64,000 nt of DNA from Phytophthora sp. 'mugwort'. Taxonomy: Eukaryota; Oomycota; Peronosporomycetes; Peronosporales; Peronosporaceae. The notes under the pieces are model-generated. The model was not told the DNA's origin. It was given only the letters and a program-made list of their open reading frames with translations, and ran no database searches. Positions 55,016 through 64,000 of the stretch are shown here, one piece after another (position 1 is the first letter of the stretch; the number at the start of each line of letters is the position of its first letter). Location: assembly GCA_033558025.1 (NCBI GenBank), contig JAUCEF010000007.1, forward strand, positions 434,001-498,000, given 5' to 3'. A program made the translations under genes and the position numbers.

Positions 55016-58000
55016 ATGGCGCCGCCTCCTCGACACTCGAAGTCCAAGTTGCGACAGCGATCATCAACAACGACGGCTGTGGAGGTGACACGTCTGCCAT
55101 ATCTGATCGACGCGGCGCTACGACTGAGAGGTAGTCAGCAGCATGTGGAGCCGGGCGCTTGGACGGCGCCAATAGTCGCTGTAAACTCTGAAGAACGGCA
55201 AGAAGCCGAGCGGAACCCGTCAAATGCCAGTAAAAGTCGACTTTTTTGTTCAAAAGACACGACGTTGGGGTTGAAAAGAGGCAAAAAGCAGATTGCGCAA
55301 CTCCCTCAAGGACTAACCCGTGTTAAGTCCCCTGATAACGAGCCAGGAGGATACGTACCGAAGCTCCCGGAGTTAGACGAACATGTGCTAATTATGTACC
55401 ATTCATCGCTTAAACTTGCGCAGAAACAACAGCATCAACGCCAAAGAGAGCCCGATGCGTCATTATCTTTGCTGGCTCATTACGGCCACGAGGCCATCTA
55501 TGCAGCTACTCAAATCCAGACAATTTTTCGTGGAGTGGCCGCTCGTAAAAATTGGCGAGCGTTTTATTGTCTGCGGAATCAAAGCGCGGCATCTCGGATT
55601 CAGTTTGCATTTCGACGCGTTGTGGTGTACAGGAAAGTGCTTGCGCGACTTACAATGAAACGGAATGACCGAGCTGTCCAAATTCAAGCATGGTATCGAG
55701 GGCATCGATGTAGGGATCTGTTGAGCTACCTGCACATTCGAGTTGTGAACCAGAGAATCGCCAATTTCCAGCGGTATATTCGTGGCCGACGTCTGTGGCG
55801 CATTGTTATGGCCATCCTCTATAAGCGACGCAGCGATGTGGCCACAGAGATTCAATGCTGCTACAGAGGATGGAAAGGAAGGCAACGCGCGATTGCGATC
55901 CGATTTGAGCAAAATCGACATGTCAGAAAACTAGTTCGGGAAAGCGAGATTCACGCACAGTACTCGAGATGCGAGGGCTGCCAGTTGGAAAACTGTACGG
56001 AAGACTCACTATTTGCATGCTTCATGGTTCGATACGTGGGTCTTCACGACTTCAAGGGAGCGAAAGATCTTTGTGAAAATGGCTTGCGGCTGTTTCCGTC
56101 GTCAGCCAAGTTTGTATTTTTCTATGCGGTTCTTTTGCAAGCCATGTGTGAGGATTTAGAGACGTCCATGGCGTTTCTAAACCGAGCAAAGGAGTTCGGC
56201 ATCACCAATGAAGACCTTTCGGAGGTAAGGTGTTGGTTGGTTTGATTTACTACATTGCTTGACTAACGACGACATTTATGACCGCGGCATTGTTAATGGC
56301 AGTGTGAAGCCCACTTCTTCCAGCCTGCACATTTGTTGCGTCCGAATGACGCCCAAGCTTTTCTTGATTTGGCTGTTCTGTGTCAAAGTCGTAACCAGCT
56401 TTCTCGGGCAGAAGTAAACTACTCGAAAGCACTGGCTCAATCGCCTCAGGAATATGCGATTCCTGGTTATCTGCACCGCGTAGATATGATGGACCGCCTA
56501 CTACTCAACTATCACCGATTCTGCTCAGTCTTTAATTTCCGACAAGTGAACGTGCTAATGAAGGAAGTCTTCACTTCGAAGAAGGGGAAGAAGGTCCGTC
56601 TTATGGTTTCAAAACTCAATCACTACACCACAGTACACCCAATGGACAGTCCAATCATCTGTCGCATTAACGCGCTCTATTTAACGGACGATGAAGTTCG
56701 CAGTATCGTCAAGCAGTCAGAAAGCGAAAATGAAGATGGCAAGCGGTCTAACGGAAGCACGAACAAAATTTTCAGAGGAATGTCAACATGGGGAAGCAGC
56801 AATATGAATTCCTCAATGAGGCCGAACAAAACTGGTCAGGTATCGAAAGACATTCCAGAAAACTCGTCACGGTTGCTGTCAAAGAAAGCTGCGATTACCC
56901 AGTTTTATCAAAATGAATCCTTAAATGTCAAGCCAAGCGATCTCGCACAATTTTCAGAATCGCGATCGAGACTACGACTTACCAAGCCAATTGCTGAGCT
57001 GCTCCTCAATGCCTTGGTTTTTCTTGATCCAGCAGCGAACCAGCTAGAAACAGGATTCCAACGAGATGATAGCCAACAATCCAAGTTTGGTTTTCAAAAA
57101 GTGATGCTGATACCTTCAATACTAAAAATGCGACTGCAGCACCGGGGCGCCAGCATCAGTTGTCGAGCAGTTATCGACGTTCAGAGGGTGTATCGTGGAT
57201 TTCGACTTCGAGCTGCGGTTCGGCGAAAAAAACTCCTGAATGATATTAGACAGCAACAAGAAGACGAAATGTATCGTCGCCTTCACGAGAAATACATGCT
57301 TCGAGAACTGAGGCGTACAAGTGCTGTAGCAATCCAGAAAATGTACAAGGGATACGCGTTCCGAAAGCTGCTCCGGTGCTGGGAAATCCAGGCAGGCAAT
57401 ATTCAACGGATCTTCCGTGGCTATCGTGGTCGATTAAGAGCTGCAGCATTTCGTGAAGGGACCTGCATGTTCTACATAACACAGCGAGTCTTTCAGCGTG
57501 GTGTGTATATTAGCGGGCATCGTGTTATGCTCATCATCGAAAAGGTACGATACTCCCTCGTTGATAGTTGTACTCGCAGCTACTAAATTTCTGTGGGATG
57601 TGCAATCATTGTCAGTGTGGTCTATCATTTCGCTTGGACGGCTATGATTTGGAGTCATGTGTCACGTACAATGGGTTTTTCTCGCATTCGAGCTCCATGG
57701 CTCTGTTGTGCTATCTCAACTGGACCTACGCTGAAACGCTGTTAGGACGAGAGTTTACTCGTAAGGGCGCCAAGATGTCCATTCATAGCGTCTCGTCCGT
57801 CAATCACTTGACAGCGGAGTGCCTCGTTCTCTGCGTCGGAAGCACGTCAACTGGTGTCATTGCTACCCTTGCAGATTGTGTTCAAGCCATTAATTTGCGA
57901 ACTTTCAGTGCTGGGGACAAAGAGTCACCCGTGTTGCCATTGCCGATGACTGTTGACGATACCGCGCGGCTTGTTGAGGCCATTACAGGACGTTTAATCT

Positions 58001-58380
58001 TAGTTCCAGCACTACGACTGGCTACTCATGACCTCAAATCAAAGGCATCGGCTAATTTTATCATTGCGGTTCAGCCCCCACCGAAAATGCACTTCATAAA
58101 TCAACGGAAGCCGAACGTCTCGGGTGGGAAAACTCCATCTAGAACCTCCAGTTCAGCCGCTCTTCAGTTTGTATATCCCGTCACAGATGGTCTGCGGGGT
58201 GTAAGCATTGGAACAAAACATTTCCGCAAGAAATGCACAAGACACGCAGTTCAGTTTACCCGGTGTCGTTGTATTTTGCCAATTGTCTCCACGTCAGAAC
58301 ATATTGAAGCTATTAGCCGAGCTCTCGCACTACCCTCGACAGCTACACTATCGGACCAAGCCACAAATGACAAGCGTTAA
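55016..58380 (+). CDS. IQ-motif protein with TPR-like middle region
   Basis: Three exons (55,016-56,224; 56,303-57,544; 57,616-58,380) give 1071 residues. IQ motifs (AATQIQTIFRGVAARKNWRA, ASRIQFAFRRVVV, AVQIQAWYRGHRC, TEIQCCYRGWKGRQR) cluster at about 165-300. A TPR-like stretch (GAKDLCENGLRLFPSSAKFV, LDLAVLCQSRNQLSRAEVNY) lies at about 340-470. A second IQ group (VIDVQRVYRGFRLRAAVRRK, IQKMYKGYAF, IQRIFRGYRGRLR) is near 690-790. The C-terminal third has no recognised domain. It probably binds calmodulin-like proteins on a cytoskeletal or flagellar structure, as similar IQ/TPR proteins do in other flagellates; this is inference. The second intron contains a ctactaa branch-like sequence. Its stop lies 28 bp from the FAB1 stop. 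Confidence 0.78.
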
Positions 58381-58408
58381 CCTGCAGTTAAATACGGTGA
58401 CGAACAGT

Positions 58409-61400
58409 TTATTTATCGTCGTTTATGCCAGACGATATTGGAGTTACTGGCATAAAGTACCGGCGTATGGCATCTCTAAATCGTTTTCCATAAAGCCCTG
58501 GTTCAATAATCGTTGGAGACGATTGTCCAGCAATCATACCGACAGACTTGCCAACGCTCTCCACCCGCTTGATTAGATCAAATTGGCGCAAGTAGTCAAT
58601 GATGCCAACTGTCATTTCGGATGGAGACTCCTTCTTCTCTCCGGTGTCGTCTTGCCGATAACTTAGTCCCACAACCATTGAATAATCCACGATATTAATT
58701 GAATAGAGAAATGCAGTATCGTTCTGCACAGCCTTCAAAATAAATCGGTGGTCCTCTGCAAGTACCCCCACGGGGTGGCCTTTAGTGGATTCCACGAAGT
58801 TGCCGTCCAGCAATACATGATGACTAGTACCATTTCGAGAAACCTCTGAGGTGGGTCGCGGCTTGGCAAATCGGTTCCGAGAGCTCCCTTTGAGGTCGTA
58901 GGTCCGCGCTAGCTGCTTTTGATAAAAAGCGTTTTCCATAACGCAGATGTATTGCACAATCTTCTGTCCAGAATCTTTTCGCGTTATGATCGTCTGGTAA
59001 AGCCCGACAGTCTTTGACAAAAGACTGACTCGGCCATCGAAGTAGATACTCGACATGTATCGGAAATAGCCTGGAAGGCATCCCACGAAGCTCTGAGTCG
59101 CACATCGCATTGGCAATATAAGTTAGCTTCTTTATTATTAAGAAGTCCAATTAAATTCAAAACACATGGCACGAACCTGCATTTCTGTCGATGAAATGTG
59201 CTTGATAACGAAGCGGTCGTCTAGAGTTCGGTAGAAAGAGGCACCAGATTTACCACCAGTCGCGTCCCAGTTTGCTACGTGAGATATCGAAAACACAAAA
59301 CTTTGCAGACTGCCGTAGAATAACTCACGAAGCACTTCAAACTAAGCATCACCAACCTAACAGTCAATTCCGCCAAAACTGAGCCACGTGGTATATAGCA
59401 AAGATGGACTCACCTGAAGTGGGTAATACGCAATCGTCGACAACTCCCAGCATACACTTGACATAGTTGACGATGCTTTGCCTGAAAGGAGTGACAAGTG
59501 AAGCGGCATTTCCACCGCAGCGAACTTAAACGGCACGTTCAGCGATGTTTCAAGAGCTGCACGCGACCAGTTCGTGCTTGCACCGTCAACATTTTGCTTC
59601 TGTGCAGCAACCGACTCGACCGCTTCACTGTGGACGCGAAGCTTCCACCCGTCTAACTCCTCTTCGTACGAATCTGTCGATAAAGCATACGCAACACATG
59701 TGATCGGTTTTGACTCGTTTACCAGCACAACTCGAGATTTCGATCGATGAGGAAGGCTTGGGTGCCCAGCAATCAGTGCGTCGGGAAGATCTATAGTGAA
59801 GTCACTTCCTGGTTCAGATCGACCGAGAACGCGGTAGAGATCTAGTAACGCATCTTTCCAACCAGGCCGTGGTCCCTAAGATACAACACGACGTCAATCG
59901 CCATATATCAAGGCCGAAATTTCCTGTCTCTACGTACCTCTTTTCCATCCCCGATACTTTTGGCACCACTAGAAAAAGGCATCGATGGTCTCTTCACCGA
60001 TTCGATGCTTGCAATAGTTGATGACGATGATACTGCATTTCTCGTCGTCGATTTTGACTCGGTCACAGAATTAAGAGCTCCACTGCTTCTTCGTCGAACG
60101 AGTGGCTCGGCGCCGTCACCCCAATCAGGTTCCTTAACAATGGCGCTGGGTGTTAAAGTGGGTTCTTCGACAACTCGCGGGGACGCTATTGGTGATAGAA
60201 CAGCGGCAGGATGAAATGTAATGCCTCCAAGCGTGAATGACCCGCTGTTTGGGGCTGGCGGAGCTGCCTCTGTCGATAAATGGTCCTTGATTAACTTACG
60301 AAGTCGCAGCATGCAAGTAATCCATTTGCATGCCATTACATACAGCGCGCGGTGTGTCGCATCGCAAGCGCCCAAACTGTCGGCAGGCTCGTTACCTAAT
60401 TGCATCAGTTTCTGCGAAAACAGTGCATCACCGCTTCGGACCATTTTGGAAATACACATGACTTCAAGAATGATTCGTGCGTGATGATGATCCGTAGTAG
60501 TGCGTTCAAAGGCCTCCACAGCCTGATTGATGCCCTGCACTTTCTCCGTAAAGGAATTAATAAGCGACTCCAGGAGCCCCTTTAAGCACTCAAGTCGAAC
60601 AGTAACTTCTTTTTCCATAATCGCCCGCTCGGTTTTCTCCCACGACTGCGTTGAACGAAGAGTACCATTGCTACGCTTTAAATCAGCATGGACAAGACGA
60701 AGTGAGGTCTGCTTTAAGAAATCGAAGCGCGCAACGGAGTTGCCGATGTTGAAGAAGAGCACGTGTGCCTCCATCGATGGGTGCGTGCAAGTTGTGGACG
60801 GTGACTTGGGTAACACCGACCCTTCTGTTTCCGAGAAAATAATCTCCAGAAATCTTGCAAACGAGTACTTGTAAATGTACTTCTCCAACGGAATAAATGG
60901 TGTGATGACACCATTGCATTCGCGGCACCAGCGCCAAAATATCACCGTAGGGTACCCGTTCTCTGCTGCTACTGCAGTTTCGTCTTCATTTCCAGCCGTT
61001 TGCGATACGGAATTTGGTACCATCATCGCCTGTAAGTTAATATCCCTCTCCGAACCCATCGTGAAGGACAATTCGCTAAAGGAGCCAAACGACTTATCCG
61101 TTGCTCCAGTGTCGCTCACTTGACTCATGGACAGTGATAGCGGATGCTTGTTTTTGTCAGGCAATTCCTCGAACGAAATTGTGATCGTTCCTGCCCGGCA
61201 GCTGAATGAGTGAACGTGATCCGCCATTAGATTGTTGCATTTTACATTCTAGGAACGGATAAAAAGAGAACAAGTCGTTAGTAGGTTAATCATGAAAAGG
61301 ATTTCACTATAAAGTAACATACCTGACACTTTAGGGAGAGTGCTGCCAATTCTTGGTTAAGAAAATTGCCGAAAGATACGTCGTCGTCCGAACAAGCTGT

Positions 61401-63887
61401 AATTCGAAGGTGTTTGGCTTCAACGCATTGATGGTAACGAGGATTTGGAGATCCAGGATCACGGACACGTAACGTCGATGTTGTACACCAGGTAGTGCGG
61501 TGTTCTTCGCTAAGTTCCACACTCTCATTTCGAGTCAGTATGTTCGTGTTCAAGTCAAGGTCGGATAACACGTGAGCTTCCAACAGCGTTTGATACGTCA
61601 TCGACAGAACTGTACGCGTCAGCTGCTTTAATAATCGTAATATTGGTTTCGATGGACCAGTAATAAGCACTGTACAACCATTTAGCGGGTCGCATCCATC
61701 AAGGTACAAGTATGTGTCGGTTCGCAAACGACTTGGAACTGCAGGTGCCTTCATGAACACCCCAGCAAGCGCCTGCAAAGATTTTTTCGCTGGCGACAGT
61801 CCATCGTCTGGAACTACAGGAATCGACTTGACACTGAATGACCGGCAGCGCCCGATTACATTAGCAGGATTGGACTTATCAACATGATCCACAGATGCTA
61901 GAATAGCTGCTCCAGTGTGGCGTGCAATTCGGTGCAGCATTTCGCTCTTGACATTGAGAACAATCGATATTCGACGTTCACACAAGAGCTCTTGAGCATA
62001 CCGCGAAACAGTCTTCTCCACAAAAATTACATCTGGCTCCAACGCCGATATCTTGTCGACCAAGATGGCCATATAACTTTTTTCTTGCTCCAGCAGCGTA
62101 TCAAGTGAACTCATACGTCCAGTACCGTTTGAGCGGTCGTAAGTTATTCCGCAAGCAAAAAGCAAGATGCGAGGGTTACCAACCTGTCGTGCCATTTGCT
62201 TGTGGCTCAGGTGCTTGTGACACACAGTTCCAGCCAGCCATTTAAAATTGTAACTCGGGTCCCTCTTGCTTGCCTGGACACTCGGAGGCATGGCAATGCT
62301 CTTTACTTTCACAAGGTTGAAGTAGTTAAAGCCACTAGGAGAGCGGAAATTCATGCTGAAGAGTAAATGACCCGTCACGACAAAAGCCATGTCTTCCAGC
62401 GTCACAGCCAGATGATTCTGGTCAACAGAGTCAGGCTCTGGTAAGCTGTTTGACAACGCCGACACCGCCTGTTTAATGCCATCGCGGATATGTTCGTGAG
62501 CATTTTGCTATATACCAAAGACAAGACGAAGCAATTTCAGTCACTTCTAGGCATCACTCAGAGTCACTCTGTATGACACACCGTACCATGTAGTTATCCA
62601 ACGCGATATCCCGCTGCGTGTGAAGGTTATTACTGTTATGAGCAGCAACTTTCCACTGTGCCTCTTCAGCAATCGTTGTTGAGTCGTCTTTTTTAGGAGA
62701 CGCTTTCTTTCTCTCTTTATTGAGAGCCAGCACTTCGGCTTCCATAAGCCCCCCACTTTCGATTGCACCCAAGAGTTCCGCACTGGAATGTCTCCTCCTG
62801 GACCGTACTCGAGGGTGAAACTTCCGCTGTACTTCTAAACTGTCCGATTCTTCGAAGAAATCGACCGATTCGGTTGTCAAGCTTGTTGGGTCCGCAGGTT
62901 CTTCGAGGCCGGCAGAATCACTTGAGTTTGAGTCTACTGGTGACAACAATCCCGGAGCTTCATTCAGATCAACTGGGGGACCAAATACAAGGGGCGACGG
63001 CTTTGCGGCGCCAAGTTCTCCGCTTAGTCGACGCGATGACCTGTCAAATCGACTTGAAAACGATTCTCTCGACGTCTCGTTCCCATCCAAATGTCCGCTC
63101 GAGTGCCGACTCTGATCCTTCTCCTTCATCTTTTTCTTTTTCCCAGCAATATCTGCGAATTGGAAGCAGAACTTACACACTCGAATGACGCCTGGAAACC
63201 CGTGGGGCATCCCGTCGACGAAGTGGTTGCTGCACTCGTAGCAGAAAATTTGTCCGCACAGTCGGCAGTGATGACGACGTCGGAAGAGTGAAAACGCGAC
63301 AGAACAGTCGTAGCATACCTAGAAGCATCGCCAGAAACACCTATCAGTTGGTACAACTACCACGAGGGGCTAGAGTACTATATAGACACACAGCTCACCT
63401 TACAGAGGTGGTCTGGCATCCAGTACTGATTGCCAGCCGACATTGGTGGGGGGCGTATCTTCACCGGAGACGCTGACCATCCAACGCCAAAACAGAATAA
63501 ACCCATCAGTCAGCGATATCGCAAAGACCAACAGCCAGCAACTGACCTCGTGGCACCATAGCAACAGGTTTAGGAGCCTTAGCGTTCCCAGCATCGCCGT
63601 CCGGTTCCTGTACATGTAAAGCAATAGCTTTGAGTTCACAGTGTCCTCCGTGCCACCTCGGAGCTACAGATACGATAGATGAACATCTCACCTGAAACGT
63701 TGAAGCTAAGAAACCGGGCACCGGGAACGTCGTCAACCTAAATTACGACCAATAAGAACAAGAATTCCACGCCGCACGTCAGATGCAGCTCCGCTTTCGA
63801 GTCTTCCGTCCTCGGTCCATACCGTGAGGGGTCTCGATCCAGACGCTGGTGCGGCATCGACTGCACGCGCCTCTCCGCGTCCGCCAT
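58409..63887 (-). CDS. FAB1: FAB1/PIKfyve 1-phosphatidylinositol-3-phosphate 5-kinase
   Basis: Ten exons (63,887-63,823; 63,737-63,692; 63,607-63,547; 63,472-63,399; 63,318-62,587; 62,507-61,323; 61,248-59,938; 59,875-59,414; 59,341-59,177; 59,092-58,409) give 1594 residues. The FYVE finger (about 70-130) has WMPD and [10 protein letters not shown]. The CCT/GroEL-like domain (about 390-650) includes [43 protein letters not shown] and IARHTGA. The C-terminal PIP kinase domain (about 1300-1594) has [20 protein letters not shown] with the ATP Lys, [10 protein letters not shown], and [10 protein letters not shown]. The enzyme makes PI(3,5)P2 on endosome and vacuole membranes. The order FYVE-CCT-kinase is the full family plan and no key residue is missing. 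The four small first exons are the least certain part. Confidence 0.92.
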
Positions 63888-64000
63888 GATCCGCGTCGCG
63901 TCGAGAGAGGAGAAAGGAAACCTTCAATTGAACCTCCGCGCGCGCTCAGCTTCAAGTCAAATGACTGCTTTCTCTACCACAGTCGCGATCCTGGATTTTC
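63888..64000. other. upstream flank of FAB1
   Basis: The last 113 bases lie upstream of the FAB1 start and presumably hold part of its promoter. I see no other gene here. Confidence 0.5.

Noticed and set aside
57545..57579. 35-nt intron in the IQ/TPR gene ending at the first cag
   Set aside because: It would be shorter than is credible for oomycete introns. The next AG at 57,615 gives a 71-nt intron, keeps the frame and places a ctactaa branch-like word inside.
1..64000. CRISPR arrays, rRNA and tRNA genes
   Set aside because: No regularly spaced identical repeats and no recognisable rRNA segment or tRNA cloverleaf were found by eye. A tRNA hidden in repeats cannot be fully excluded without a scan.

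Overview
The window looks like nuclear DNA of an oomycete, most likely Phytophthora or a close relative in the Peronosporales. The evidence is short introns (about 60-100 nt), very tight spacing of intact eukaryotic genes, a stramenopile-style myosin carrying IQ, ankyrin and PH domains, oomycete-like initiator elements, and a transposon mix (chromodomain Ty3/gypsy, Polinton/Maverick, MULE, hAT) typical of these genomes. The species call is inference from gene style; no search was run.

Left part (about 1-25,700) is repeat-rich and has no intact host gene that I can see. It starts with the pol end of a Ty3/gypsy element on the plus strand (integrase C-terminus and chromodomain, 1-1234). A gag-like region and LTR of a second gypsy element follow on the minus strand (1552-3375). 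A degraded Polinton/Maverick of about 15 kb occupies about 3,380-18,250. It has protein-primed DNA polymerase B, a retroviral-type integrase, an S74-chaperone fibre protein, a packaging ATPase, a minor-capsid-like protein, an adenain/Ulp1-like protease, a double-jelly-roll major capsid protein, and an ExoX-C-like small protein. A complete but dead Mutator-like element (18,572-21,170) follows, with about 78-bp terminal inverted repeats and an 8-bp target duplication. After it come hAT fragments and a second, older MULE.

Right part (about 25,700-64,000) is gene-dense, with 16 protein-coding genes. I resolved the exons by GT-AG (once GC-AG) junctions, and in every case the exon lengths sum to a multiple of three. 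Plus-strand genes: TUTase/poly(A)-polymerase-like nucleotidyltransferase, IMP4, tubulin-tyrosine-ligase-like protein, double-SANT protein, DRG-type GTPase, intronless AMP-binding enzyme, IQ/TPR protein. Minus-strand genes: ankyrin/PH myosin, COG1, a PHD protein with a 5-hmdU-DNA-kinase-type helical domain, transaldolase, SAM-type mitochondrial carrier, an acidic Ser-rich nuclear-type protein, a DCAF7/TTG1-type WD40 protein, and FAB1/PIKfyve. Genes mostly alternate strand, giving head-to-head and tail-to-tail neighbours with gaps as small as 66 bp and 28 bp. No operon-like logic links them. Themes that recur are membrane traffic and phosphoinositides (COG1, FAB1), cytoskeleton (myosin, TTL, IQ/TPR) and chromatin or RNA (SANT, PHD/base modification, TUTase, IMP4).

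The most interesting item is the PHD/zinc-finger protein at 42,396-44,246, whose core resembles enzymes of phage thymine hypermodification. It suggests an undescribed nuclear DNA-base-modification or base-recognition activity. The second is the Polinton with its S74-chaperoned fibre and a zinc/HNH-like module inside its polymerase.
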